The position numbers and the translations under genes were made by a program. Of a stretch of DNA of 64,000 nt, positions 32,249 to 39,756 are shown piece after piece; positions within the stretch are counted from its first letter, which is position 1, and the number at the start of each line of letters is the position of its first letter. This stretch comes from Brachybacterium vulturis (GTDB taxonomy: Bacteria > Actinomycetota > Actinomycetes > Actinomycetales > Dermabacteraceae). Location of the stretch: contig NZ_CP023563.1 in the NCBI RefSeq assembly GCF_002407185.1, positions 1,240,001-1,304,000 on the forward strand, written 5' to 3'. Under the pieces are notes generated by a model. It searched no databases and was not told the DNA's origin. It saw only the letters and a list, made by a program, of their open reading frames with translations.

Positions 32249-32448
32249 CAGAGCCCCTTGGACAGGGCCGAGGTGATGATGGCCATCAGCAGGTCGCGCA
32301 CCTCCCCGGACGCCAGCAGAGCGACCAGGACGGCGGCGAAGCCGCAGGCGGCGAGCACCGTGATGGCGTACTCGGCGGTCGAGGCGCCGGTCTCGTCCCG
32401 CATCACGCGGTCGAGGGAGCGGCGCATCCGGTGCAGGGTGTGGGACAT
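32248..32448 (-). CDS. DUF4244 Flp-pilin-like protein
   Basis: 66 residues with a perfect AAGGAGG site. RDETGASTAEYAITVLAACG resembles Flp pilins: cleavage after Gly21 would leave Glu26-Tyr27 at +5/+6, as in mature Flp. One helix (about 27-48) and a short tail follow. It is the best candidate for the major pilin of this locus, replacing a classical flp gene. A perfect 8-bp hairpin lies 20 bases upstream of the start and could set its expression apart from the genes before it. Confidence 0.82.
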   Translation of the reverse strand: MSHTLHRMRRSLDRVMRDETGASTAEYAITVLAACGFAAVLVALLASGEVRDLLMAIITSALSKGL

Positions 32449-32468
32449 GGGGTCCTCCTTCTCATCGT

Positions 32469-32488
32469 GGGCGGGGAGGTCCCCGCCC
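32469..32488 (-). promoter_or_regulatory. Hairpin upstream of the pilin-like gene
   Basis: GGGCGGGG and CCCCGCCC form a perfect 8-bp stem with a four-base loop, between the tadB/C gene and the DUF4244 ribosome site. It may be a terminator, a processing site or an mRNA-stabilising 5' end. Confidence 0.45.
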
Positions 32489-32607
32489 GGGGCGCGGCCG
32501 GAGCCGCTCGGGCCGCGACGGCGGTCACCGCCGCGGGTGGCGGCCGGGGCCGCCGTGCACCCGCCCGGGAGGGCAGGTGCGCCGGGCAGGGCCCGGTGGT
32601 CCGGGCC

Positions 32608-33687
32608 TCACCCCGTGCCGGGGGAGAGGGTGCCGCCGAGCAGGGACATCACGGTGGGGATGATCCCGAGGGCGACGAAAGCGGGCAGCAGGGCGAGGCC
32701 GGTGGGCAGCACCAGGCGGACCGCCAGCTGGGCGGCGAGCACCTCGGCGGCCCGGGCCCGACCACGCCGGGCGTCGCGGGCGGCGGAGCGCAGCACGCGG
32801 GACAGATCGGCACCGGTGTCCTCGGCGAGCACCACGGAACGGTCCAGCGCACCCAGCTCGGCGGGGAGCGCCCGGCCGGCGAGAGCGGCCGGCACCCCGG
32901 CCTGGAGCGCGGTGGCGACCCGCTGCAGCGCCCTGGCCTCGTCCCCGTCGGGCAGGGCCTGCCCGACGGCGGCGACCGCCCGGGCCAGGGGGAGTCCGGA
33001 CTCCAGGGCGCCGGCGATCAGCTCGAGCTGCACCGAGGGATCCACCCGGTGGTGTCGGGGAGGATCGGCGCGGTGGATGAGCCGACGCATCCACCACCAG
33101 CCGCCTGCGGTCAGTGCGAGGCCCGCGATGCCGAGCAGGTTCCCGGTCGGGGAGGTCAGCAGCAGCCGCAGCGGGTCCCCGCCCAGCAGCATCCCCAGTC
33201 CGAGCCCGGCCAGGGGCAGGACCAGCAGGATCCGGGCGGTGGAGCGGGGCCCGGCGAAGGCGCTGCGCCGCGCCTGCGCGGCATCGTGCAGATCGCGCAG
33301 CGCCTCGGCCAGGTGCTGCAGCATCACGGTGGTCGGTGCCCCCGTCCGCTCGCACACCGTCAGGGCGGTGCTGAGCGAGGCGACCATGTCGGTGCGGCGA
33401 AGACGCTCACCGGCCGCACGGCGGAGGTCCCCGCCCGCGGCGGCGGCTCGGGCGAGGTCCTGCAGCTCGCCGGCAGGGAGCGACCGGCCGAGCGCAGCCC
33501 AGGCCTGGCGCGGACCGGCCCCGGAGCTGATCACCGTGGCCAGCTGCTCCACCAGGTGCGCCATCTCCAGCGGTCCGGCGGCCTCGCGGCGGGCGCGGCG
33601 CCTCGGTGCGGGTGCGGGGGAGCGGACGGGCGGAGGGGCGAGCACCCACAGCACCACCAGCAGCACGGCGATCGCGATGGTGATCAT
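32608..33687 (-). CDS. Two-domain T2SS-F protein (TadB/TadC-like in one chain)
   Basis: 359 residues from the ATG at 33687, overlapping the tadA stop (ATGA). After an N-terminal helix there are two T2SS-F-like helical domains. The first (about 40-130, MAHLVEQLATVISSGAGPRQAW) is followed by two transmembrane helices. The second (about 205-330, LELIAGALESGLPLARAVAAVG) is followed by a final hydrophobic region. Other actinobacteria, from memory, encode TadB and TadC separately (Rv3658c, Rv3657c). These proteins form the inner-membrane platform on which the TadA motor acts. No third F-domain gene is present. Confidence 0.78.
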   Translation of the reverse strand: MITIAIAVLLVVLWVLAPPPVRSPAPAPRRRARREAAGPLEMAHLVEQLATVISSGAGPRQAWAALGRSLPAGELQDLARAAAAGGDLRRAAGERLRRTDMVASLSTALTVCERTGAPTTVMLQHLAEALRDLHDAAQARRSAFAGPRSTARILLVLPLAGLGLGMLLGGDPLRLLLTSPTGNLLGIAGLALTAGGWWWMRRLIHRADPPRHHRVDPSVQLELIAGALESGLPLARAVAAVGQALPDGDEARALQRVATALQAGVPAALAGRALPAELGALDRSVVLAEDTGADLSRVLRSAARDARRGRARAAEVLAAQLAVRLVLPTGLALLPAFVALGIIPTVMSLLGGTLSPGTG

Positions 33688-34928
33688 GCCGCTCTCCGGC
33701 GTTCTGCGCGTGGTGCGCCGGAGCGGCCGACGACGGAGGGACCTGCGGTGACGGGCGCGGACCGGGCGGAGAGCCGGCCCGCGAGCGCCGCGGCCGCCGG
33801 CCCCTCCTCGAGGCGACCCTCCCGCACCCGCAGGGCCGTCACCGCCTCCAGCAGGCCGGCCTCGCCCCGCCGCAGCAGCGCGATCTCCTCGAGGGCCCGC
33901 ACCCCGCCGCGACGACCCAGATGGACCACCACCTCGAGTGCGCTCGCGACCTGGGAGGCCAGCGCCGCCCGGTCGAGGCCGCCGAGGGCTCCCAGGGCCT
34001 CGAGCCGAGCGGGGACGTCGCCCGCAGTGTTCGCATGGACGGTGCCGCAGCCCCCCTCGTGGCCGGTGTTCAACGCCTGCAGCAGCTCCCGCAGCTCGCC
34101 GCCGCGGCATTCGCCCAGGACGATCCGGTCCGGGCGCATCCGCAGGCTCTGGCGCACCAGGGCGGTGAGGTCCACGGCGCCGGCGCCCTCGCTGTTCGGG
34201 TGTCGTGACTGCAGGTGGACGACGTGCGGGTGGTCCACGGACAGCTCCAGCACGTCCTCGACCACGACGATCCGCTCGGTGGAAGGGGCCTGCCCGAGCA
34301 TCGCCGCCAGCAGGGTCGACTTCCCGGTGCCGGTGCCCCCGGTGACCAGGAACGGCACCCGCGCGGTGATGATCGCCAGCAGTGCCGCGCGGGCGTCACG
34401 GCCCAGGGCGCCGAGCTGTTCGAGGTCCTCCAGGCCGAGGTGCCGGGCCGCCGGCAGGCGCAGGGAGAGGATCGCACCGCCGGGGGACAGCGGCGGGAGC
34501 ACGGCATGGAAGCGGATGCCGGAGGGCAGGTGCGCATCCGCCCATGGCATCGCGTCGTCCAGGCGGCGGCCGCCGACGATGGCGAGCCGGACGGCCAGGT
34601 CCCGTGCCTGGGCGGGCCCGATCCGGTGCGCGGTGCGGTGCAGGCCGTCGGCGTCGTCCACCCACACCGTGCCGTCGTCGTTGACCAGCAGGTCGGTGAC
34701 GCCGGGGGCGACGAGCTCCTGCAGGGGGCCGAGCCCGTCCACGTGATCGCGGATACGGGTGGTCAGCTCGAGCGTCGCCGCCGCGCCCAGGACCCGGCCC
34801 TGGCGTCGCAGCACCCGCACGATCCGGGGAACGTCCACCGTGCCGGGGGAGCGCACCAGGTCCTCCCGCACCAGCTCGAGCAGCCCGGCGAGATCCTCCT
34901 GCGGGGCCGGGTCCCCGGCGCTGCTCAT
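33684..34928 (-). CDS. TadA/CpaF-type secretion ATPase
   Basis: 414 residues. An N-terminal domain leads to VTDLLVNDDGTVWVDD, SGIRFHAVLPPLSPGG and the Walker A GGTGTGKST near residue 200. The Walker B-like RPDRIVLGECRGGE and HEGGCGTVHANT (His box) follow. By family knowledge this hexameric ATPase drives pilus extension and, in some systems, retraction. It overlaps ssd upstream and tadB/C downstream by four bases each, giving one tight operon. Confidence 0.92.
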   Translation of the reverse strand: MSSAGDPAPQEDLAGLLELVREDLVRSPGTVDVPRIVRVLRRQGRVLGAAATLELTTRIRDHVDGLGPLQELVAPGVTDLLVNDDGTVWVDDADGLHRTAHRIGPAQARDLAVRLAIVGGRRLDDAMPWADAHLPSGIRFHAVLPPLSPGGAILSLRLPAARHLGLEDLEQLGALGRDARAALLAIITARVPFLVTGGTGTGKSTLLAAMLGQAPSTERIVVVEDVLELSVDHPHVVHLQSRHPNSEGAGAVDLTALVRQSLRMRPDRIVLGECRGGELRELLQALNTGHEGGCGTVHANTAGDVPARLEALGALGGLDRAALASQVASALEVVVHLGRRGGVRALEEIALLRRGEAGLLEAVTALRVREGRLEEGPAAAALAGRLSARSAPVTAGPSVVGRSGAPRAERRRAA

Positions 34929-36085
34929 GCCCGCACCTCGCCATCGAGCCGCGCCATCAGCGCGCGGGCAGCGCGGTCGGCGCCGCGCCTGCGCACGTCC
35001 AGCAGCGGCACGGCGCCGCGCGGGCAGTCGCGGAAGGAGGTGGCCAGGGGGAGGCCGAGGTCCTCGCAGACCTCACCGGCACCGAGCGGGCCGCTGCGCC
35101 GCACCACGGCGTGCGCGAGCCCGCTGGGCAGCTGCCAAGTGCGCAGTCTGCGCGCCGTCGCGCGCACCGCATGATCGGTGGCGGGGACGACCACCAGCAG
35201 CTGGTCGAGATGCTCCGCCGCCGCCGGGACCAGCGCCGGGCCGAGATCCACCACCACCGTCCCGCCCAGCACGGACAGCGCCGAGAGCACCGGTGGCAGC
35301 GTCTGCTCCGTGGGGCCGGGGTCCTCACCGGCGACCAGCAGCCGCACCTCGTCCACCTGGGGCAGGCCCGCATGCAGCGCCTCCCCGTCGTCGGGCCCCA
35401 GATCCGCGGCCTCCCGCCACCTGATCCCCTCCAGCGCCGGAGCCTCGACCAGCAGGTCCGCACCGCCGCCCAGGGGATCGGCATCGACCAGGGTGCTCGG
35501 TCCCTGAGCGCGCGCCGCCGCCGCCAGACGGGCCGCGAAGCTGGAGGCGCCCGCCCCGCCGCAGCCGCCGACCACTCCCAGCAGGAGCGCGGTCGAGCGC
35601 GGCCGGGCCAGCTCGGCGAGCCGGGACAGGAGCTCCTCCGACGCGGCGGGCAGCGGGAGCACCGCCCGGGCGCCGGCGGTGAGCGAGGCCGACCAGAGTG
35701 CGGTGGGGACGTCGGGGGAGTCGGTCACCACCAGGAGCGGGGTGCCGCCACGGCCGAACGAGCGGCGCCCCGCGGCGAGCTCGGCAGCATCGATCACCGT
35801 GCAGACCGTGGCCGCCTCACCCGGCTCGTCGAGCAGGTCGAGGCCGACGGCCGTGGCGTGGTCCAGGACCAGCTCTCTCAGCATCCCGTCGGCGCCCGCC
35901 CAGCAGGCCGCCGGACGGCCCCCGGCCGCGGGGGCGGCGCCGGCCCGTCCCGGAGCGGGGAAGGAGGAGCGCCGGCGACGCTGCGTGGCGCCTGGGCTGT
36001 GCGAGGGCTCGGTGGGGACGGTGGTGTCCGAGAGCCCGGGCACGCCGGACTGAGCGGCGGTCGAGGGAATGATCGTCCTGGTCAT
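34925..36085 (-). CDS. Ssd/CpaE-like MinD-family protein
   Basis: 386 residues from the ATG at 36085. That start is supported by CACGAT six bases upstream, a leaderless pattern; an upstream ATG at 36127 has no ribosome site. A receiver-like N-terminal domain is followed by a MinD/ParA-type fold: the P-loop region reads VVGGCGGAGASSFAARLA, with no Lys at the usual place, then LVDADPLGGGADLL. It matches the Ssd (Rv3660c) type beside Tad genes. By family knowledge CpaE/Ssd proteins position pili or influence septation. A small-RNA gene lies divergently upstream. Confidence 0.85.
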   Translation of the reverse strand: MTRTIIPSTAAQSGVPGLSDTTVPTEPSHSPGATQRRRRSSFPAPGRAGAAPAAGGRPAACWAGADGMLRELVLDHATAVGLDLLDEPGEAATVCTVIDAAELAAGRRSFGRGGTPLLVVTDSPDVPTALWSASLTAGARAVLPLPAASEELLSRLAELARPRSTALLLGVVGGCGGAGASSFAARLAAAARAQGPSTLVDADPLGGGADLLVEAPALEGIRWREAADLGPDDGEALHAGLPQVDEVRLLVAGEDPGPTEQTLPPVLSALSVLGGTVVVDLGPALVPAAAEHLDQLLVVVPATDHAVRATARRLRTWQLPSGLAHAVVRRSGPLGAGEVCEDLGLPLATSFRDCPRGAVPLLDVRRRGADRAARALMARLDGEVRA

Positions 36086-36091
36086 GCAGCC

Positions 36092-36097
36092 ATCGTG
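36092..36097 (-). promoter_or_regulatory. -10 element of the ssd-tad operon (leaderless)
   Basis: Minus-strand CACGAT ends six bases before the ATG at 36085; no ribosome site is visible. Confidence 0.35.
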
Positions 36098-36183
36098 GCC
36101 GCGCCGGGGGTGGCGGAACAGAGGCATGCACGAGCGGTGGACAACCCGCTGCTGGGGAGGAACGGTCAGCGGCGCCAGGGTCC

Positions 36184-36212
36184 TTGCGCACCCCTCATGA
36201 AGCGCGTAGTGT
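36184..36212 (+). promoter_or_regulatory. Promoter of the candidate small RNA
   Basis: TTGCGC (36184-36189), a 17-base spacer and TAGTGT (36207-36212) form a sigma-70-like promoter. The predicted start is near 36220. Confidence 0.6.
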
Positions 36213-36219
36213 GATCTGC

Positions 36220-36388
36220 ACAATGACGAATACCGGCATCGGAACCCACGTACGACTGGTCCCCGCAACGGACCGGCTGTGAGGCGTCGAAAGCGCCACC
36301 GCAGCTATATCGCGTGTACGCCTGATCCCGATGCAGACGGCTCGTCCGGAGCGGCGCCGCGAGAGATCGCGACGCCGCTCCATTTTTG
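36220..36388 (+). ncRNA. Candidate structured small RNA between ssd and xthA
   Basis: A transcript of about 168 bases is bounded by a promoter and a T-tailed terminator and contains no credible long reading frame, only a possible 19-codon frame at 36223. Folding by eye gives a closing stem GCATCGG (36236-36242)/CCGATGC (36328-36334), an inner stem CGTAC (36249-36253)/GTACG (36316-36320), a 7-bp hairpin at 36256-36276 with loop CCGCAAC, and a hairpin at 36283-36297 with loop CGAAA. From memory the actinobacterial 6C (B11) RNA lies at this place near ssd and pilus genes. However, I do not see two loops of six cytosines, so the identity is open. Confidence 0.6.
36348..36387 (+). terminator. Intrinsic terminator of the small RNA
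   Basis: GGAGCGGCG/CGCCGCTCC plus an inner CGCGA/TCGCG stem, separated by one mismatch, closes a GAGA tetraloop and is followed by ATTTTT. It is the only hairpin with a clear T-run I found in the window. Confidence 0.85.
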
Positions 36389-36412
36389 TGTGCGCCCGCC
36401 CGGCGCTGTCCC

Positions 36413-36433
36413 GGGCACGCCCTGCAGGCGCCC
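36413..36433 (-). terminator. Probable xthA terminator
   Basis: GGGCACGCC and GGCGCCC pair with one bulged base around CTGCA, 25 bases past the xthA stop. Confidence 0.4.
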
Positions 36434-36457
36434 GGGAACGGCTCCTCGGGGACCGGC

Positions 36458-37258
36458 TCAGAAGGTCAGATCCACCACCACGGGGGCATGATCCGAGGCG
36501 CCCTTGCCCTTGCGCTCCTCGCGGTCGATGAACGATCCGGTCACCGCCGACTGCACTGCGGGGGAGCCGAGCACGAAGTCGATGCGCATCCCCTCCCGCT
36601 TGGGGAAGCGCAGCTTCTGGTAGTCCCAGTAGGTGAAGACGCCGGGGCCGGGATGGTCCCCGCGCACCACGTCGGCGAAGCCCGCGTCCACGACGGAGCG
36701 GAAGGCGGCGCGCTCGGGCTCGGTGACGTGGGTCTTCCCCTCGAAGGCCTCCATGTCCCACACGTCCTCGTCCAGCGGCGCCACATTGAAGTCGCCGACG
36801 AAGGCGACGCGCGCGTCCGCGTCGGCCGCCAGCTCCCGGGTCCCCTCGGCGCGCAGCGCCTCCAACCAGCGCAGCTTGTAGGCGTAGTGCGGATGGTCGA
36901 TCTCGCGGCCGTTGGGGACGTACAGCGACCAGATCCGCAGGCCCTCGCCCACCACGCCGCCGAGCGCCCGCGCCTCGACCACCCCGGTCCCGTCCTCGGG
37001 GAAGGAGGGCACGGCCGGCAGCTCGGTGCGCACATCGGTGAGGCCCACACGGGAGAACAGCGCCACGCCGTTCCACTGGTTCAGTCCGTGCGCGGCGACC
37101 TCGTACCCGGCCGCCTCGAAGGCCGAGAGGTCCAGCTGTTCGGGCTTGGCCTTGGTCTCCTGCAGGGCCAGCACGTCCACCTCGTGCCGCTGGAGGAGGT
37201 CGAGCACCCGATCCATCCGGGCACGCAGAGAATTGATGTTCCAGGTCGCGATGCGCAT
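36458..37258 (-). CDS. xthA: Exodeoxyribonuclease III
   Basis: 266 residues. The exonuclease-endonuclease-phosphatase fold starts MRIATWNINSLRAR and has the metal-binding Glu in LQETKA, catalytic-loop GDFNVAP and the C-terminal GASDHAPVV with the catalytic His. It cleaves DNA at abasic sites and degrades 3' ends in base-excision repair. TAGGAT lies six bases before the ATG without a ribosome site, so the mRNA is probably leaderless. It is divergent from the short-chain dehydrogenase gene. Confidence 0.94.
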   Translation of the reverse strand: MRIATWNINSLRARMDRVLDLLQRHEVDVLALQETKAKPEQLDLSAFEAAGYEVAAHGLNQWNGVALFSRVGLTDVRTELPAVPSFPEDGTGVVEARALGGVVGEGLRIWSLYVPNGREIDHPHYAYKLRWLEALRAEGTRELAADADARVAFVGDFNVAPLDEDVWDMEAFEGKTHVTEPERAAFRSVVDAGFADVVRGDHPGPGVFTYWDYQKLRFPKREGMRIDFVLGSPAVQSAVTGSFIDREERKGKGASDHAPVVVDLTF

Positions 37259-37264
37259 GCTCCG

Positions 37265-37270
37265 ATCCTA
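37265..37270 (-). promoter_or_regulatory. -10 element of xthA (leaderless)
   Basis: Minus-strand TAGGAT ends six bases before the ATG at 37258. Confidence 0.5.
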
Positions 37271-37310
37271 CGGGGGACCACGGGTGCACGCCGAAATCCT
37301 CGGACCGTCG

Positions 37311-37316
37311 TAAACT
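37311..37316 (+). promoter_or_regulatory. -10 element of the 37.3-kb short-chain dehydrogenase (leaderless)
   Basis: TAAACT ends six bases before the ATG at 37323. Confidence 0.5.
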
Positions 37317-37322
37317 CACGAC

Positions 37323-38171
37323 ATGGCGCGCGCACTCGTCACCGGTTCCACCTCCGGACTGGGCCTCGAATTCGCCTGGCAGCTGGCCGGGACAGGGCAT
37401 GATCTCGTGCTGGTCTCCCGCGACGAGGATCGGCTGCGCGCCGTCGCCGAGCAGATCCGCGACGTCCACAAGGTCGAGGTCGAGGTGCTCCCCGCGGACC
37501 TCTCCGAGCGCGAGCAGCTCGAGCGGGTCGCGAGCCGACTGACCGACCCCGTGGACCGGGTCGAGCTGCTGGTCAACAACGCCGGATACGGTCTGCGCGG
37601 CGGATTCCTCGAGGTCGGCATCGAGGACCACGAGAAGCAGCTGGACACCCTGATGCGAGCGGTGCTGGTACTCTCCCACGCCGCGGCCCGCACGATGGTC
37701 CAGCGCCGTCGCGGCGCGATCCTCAACGTCAGCTCGCTCGCCGGCTACACCACCGCCGGCCCCTACGCGGCCTCGAAGAGCTGGGTCACGGTGTTCACCG
37801 AGTCCCTGGCGATGGAGCTCGAGGGCACCGGGGTCACCGCGACCGCGCTGCTGCCCGGCTTCGTGCAGACCGAGTTCCACGAGCGCGCGGGGATGGCGAT
37901 GGACGGCCTGCCGCGGATCACCTGGCTGAAGGCCCCCTACGTCGTCGAGCAGGCGCTCAAGGACACGGCCAGGGGCGTCGTGCTGTCGATCCCGTCGGTG
38001 AAGTACCGCACCGCCGGCGGGGTCGGCCGCATCGCCCCGCGACCCCTGGTGCGCGCGCTCACCTCCCCCGACTGGTACCGGCGCCTGAGAGCCCGGTCCG
38101 TGCAGCGCTCCCGTCGCAGCGCCTCGCGACGGAACCTGCGCGCGCCCTGGCAGCAGGACGACGAGGCATGA
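37323..38171 (+). CDS. Short-chain dehydrogenase/reductase
   Basis: 282 residues. The cofactor motif is TGSTSGLG (about residues 7-14), with NNAGYG and the catalytic Ser-Tyr148-Lys152 set (NVSSLAG, PYAASK). The residue after the second strand is Arg in SRDEDRL, which favours NADPH. It resembles the DltE/YqjQ-like classical SDRs with a basic C-terminal tail of 30 residues (RARSVQRSRRSASRR). The substrate is unknown. It is separated from pyrE by 86 bases. Confidence 0.87.
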   Translation: MARALVTGSTSGLGLEFAWQLAGTGHDLVLVSRDEDRLRAVAEQIRDVHKVEVEVLPADLSEREQLERVASRLTDPVDRVELLVNNAGYGLRGGFLEVGIEDHEKQLDTLMRAVLVLSHAAARTMVQRRRGAILNVSSLAGYTTAGPYAASKSWVTVFTESLAMELEGTGVTATALLPGFVQTEFHERAGMAMDGLPRITWLKAPYVVEQALKDTARGVVLSIPSVKYRTAGGVGRIAPRPLVRALTSPDWYRRLRARSVQRSRRSASRRNLRAPWQQDDEA

Positions 38172-38245
38172 CCCCTCCGCTCGGCCCGGCCGATCCCCGA
38201 CGGGGCCGCTCGTCGGGCGTGGCGGAGAGCCTCGGCCCCGTCCAT

Positions 38246-38251
38246 TATTCT
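38246..38251 (+). promoter_or_regulatory. -10 element of pyrE (leaderless)
   Basis: TATTCT ends six bases before the ATG at 38258. Confidence 0.55.
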
Positions 38252-38257
38252 GACCGC

Positions 38258-38857
38258 ATGGCCGATTCCCGCACCGCTCCTGCCCAGTCCCTGTCCCTCG
38301 AGGACGCTCGTGAGCGTCTGCGCGAGCTGATCCGGGATCTCGCCGTGGTCCGTGGCCACGTCGTGCTGTCCTCGGGTGCCGAGGCGGACCACTACGTCGA
38401 TCTGCGCCGCATCACCCTCCACCACGAGGCCGCCCCGCTGGTGGGCCGCGTGATGCTCGACCTGCTGCGCCGCGAGGGTCTGGTCCCCGGCGTCGAGGCC
38501 GTGGGCGGGCTGACCCTGGGTGCCGACCCGGTGGCGACCTCGATCCTGCACGCCTCGGCGGCCGACGAGACTCTCGAGAATCTGGACGCCTTCGTGGTGC
38601 GCAAGGCGAACAAGGCCCACGGCCTGCAGCGACGCATCGAGGGTCCGGAGGTGACCGGTCGTCGGGTGGTCGCTGTCGAGGACACCTCCACCACCGGCGG
38701 CAGCGTCCTGACCGCCTGCGAGGCTCTGGCCGAGGCCGGCGCCGACATCGCCGCCGTGGCCGTGATCGTCCACCGCTCCGAGGCCTCCCGGGAGGCCGTC
38801 GAGGCCGCCGGGCACCGTTACCTCTCCGCATTCGACATCTCCGAACTGGAGATCTGA
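38258..38857 (+). CDS. pyrE: Orotate phosphoribosyltransferase
   Basis: 199 residues from the ATG at 38258. A longer in-frame start at 38168 exists but adds 30 unconserved residues, and TATTCT six bases before 38258 supports a leaderless start there. SSGAEADHYVDLRR and the PRPP-binding loop VAVEDTSTTGGSVL are clear. It joins orotate to PRPP to give OMP in pyrimidine synthesis. From memory the sequence closely follows Rv0382c, with KANKAHGLQRRIEG matching its KSAKAHGMQRLIEG. Confidence 0.94.
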   Translation: MADSRTAPAQSLSLEDARERLRELIRDLAVVRGHVVLSSGAEADHYVDLRRITLHHEAAPLVGRVMLDLLRREGLVPGVEAVGGLTLGADPVATSILHASAADETLENLDAFVVRKANKAHGLQRRIEGPEVTGRRVVAVEDTSTTGGSVLTACEALAEAGADIAAVAVIVHRSEASREAVEAAGHRYLSAFDISELEI

Positions 38858-39048
38858 ACCGGACTCCGGCCAGCGCCCGAGGGGCTCACCCCTGAGCAGC
38901 CGCGACGGTGCTGCAGGCCTGCGCCGCCTACGATGGGCGCGGACGCACGGCACCCCGACGGTCCGCCGCACCGGCCTGCACGGCCTCCGTGGCATGCGTC
39001 GCCCACCAGCATGCAGTCCCCTCTGATCGCATCTCGGCAGGAGCCTGA

Positions 39049-39756
39049 ATGAACATCGTCGACTGGGCGGTCGAGACCATGGACAGCCTCGGGGCCCTGG
39101 GCGTCTTCCTGCTGATCTTCCTCGAGAACGTCTTCCCCCCGATCCCCTCCGAGGTGATCCTGCCGCTGGCCGGGGTGGCGGCCGCCGGCCCGAACAACAC
39201 GTACCCGGTGATGCTGCTGGCCTCCGTGGCGGGCTCCCTCATCGGTGCCTGGATGCTGTACGGCCTGGGCCGGCTGCTGGGCCCGGTGAGACTGCGGAAG
39301 ATCGTCATCCGGCTGCCGTTGGTGCACGTGGGGGATTACGACAAGTCCGTCGACTTCATGGACCGCCACGGCTTTAAGGCCATCTTCTTCGGCCGCTTCG
39401 TCCCGGGGATCCGATCGCTGATCTCGATCCCGGCCGGCCTGTATGCGATGCCGATCGGGATGTTCACCCTGCTCACCGGTGCAGGCAGCGCGATCTGGAA
39501 CTCGATCTTCCTGACCATCGGGTACTACATGGGCAGCAACTGGACGGTCATCGAGCCGTACACCGACGTCTTCTCCAACGTCGCCTACGCGATCGTGGCG
39601 CTGGTGATCGTGGTGTTCGTGGTCAGGCTGATCCTGCGCGAGCGCAAGCGCCGTGCGCTCGGCCTGCCGGACCCGGACCAGCAGTATCTCGACGAGCTCG
39701 CGGCGGAGGATGCCGACGATACGGAGAGCCCGGCAGAGCACAGCGAGGACCGGTGA
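39049..39756 (+). CDS. DedA-family membrane protein
   Basis: 235 residues with AGGAG upstream. It has the family motif ENVFPPIPSEVILPLAG, GRFVPGIRSLISIPAG with the conserved FGRFxPxxR, and about five hydrophobic segments. The C-terminal 40 residues are charged and acidic. DedA proteins are now viewed as lipid or lipid-carrier transporters (undecaprenyl-phosphate flipping in some branches); which lipid this one handles is not shown. The next gene's GTG overlaps its stop. Confidence 0.9.
   Translation: MNIVDWAVETMDSLGALGVFLLIFLENVFPPIPSEVILPLAGVAAAGPNNTYPVMLLASVAGSLIGAWMLYGLGRLLGPVRLRKIVIRLPLVHVGDYDKSVDFMDRHGFKAIFFGRFVPGIRSLISIPAGLYAMPIGMFTLLTGAGSAIWNSIFLTIGYYMGSNWTVIEPYTDVFSNVAYAIVALVIVVFVVRLILRERKRRALGLPDPDQQYLDELAAEDADDTESPAEHSEDR

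Noticed and set aside
36113..36348. Definite 6C RNA
   Set aside because: The location is suggestive, but I cannot see two hairpin loops with six or more cytosines, so the RNA is listed only as a candidate of unknown class.
38880..38893. pyrE terminator
   Set aside because: AGGGG/CCCCT is only a 5-bp stem without a T-run; too weak to list as a feature.
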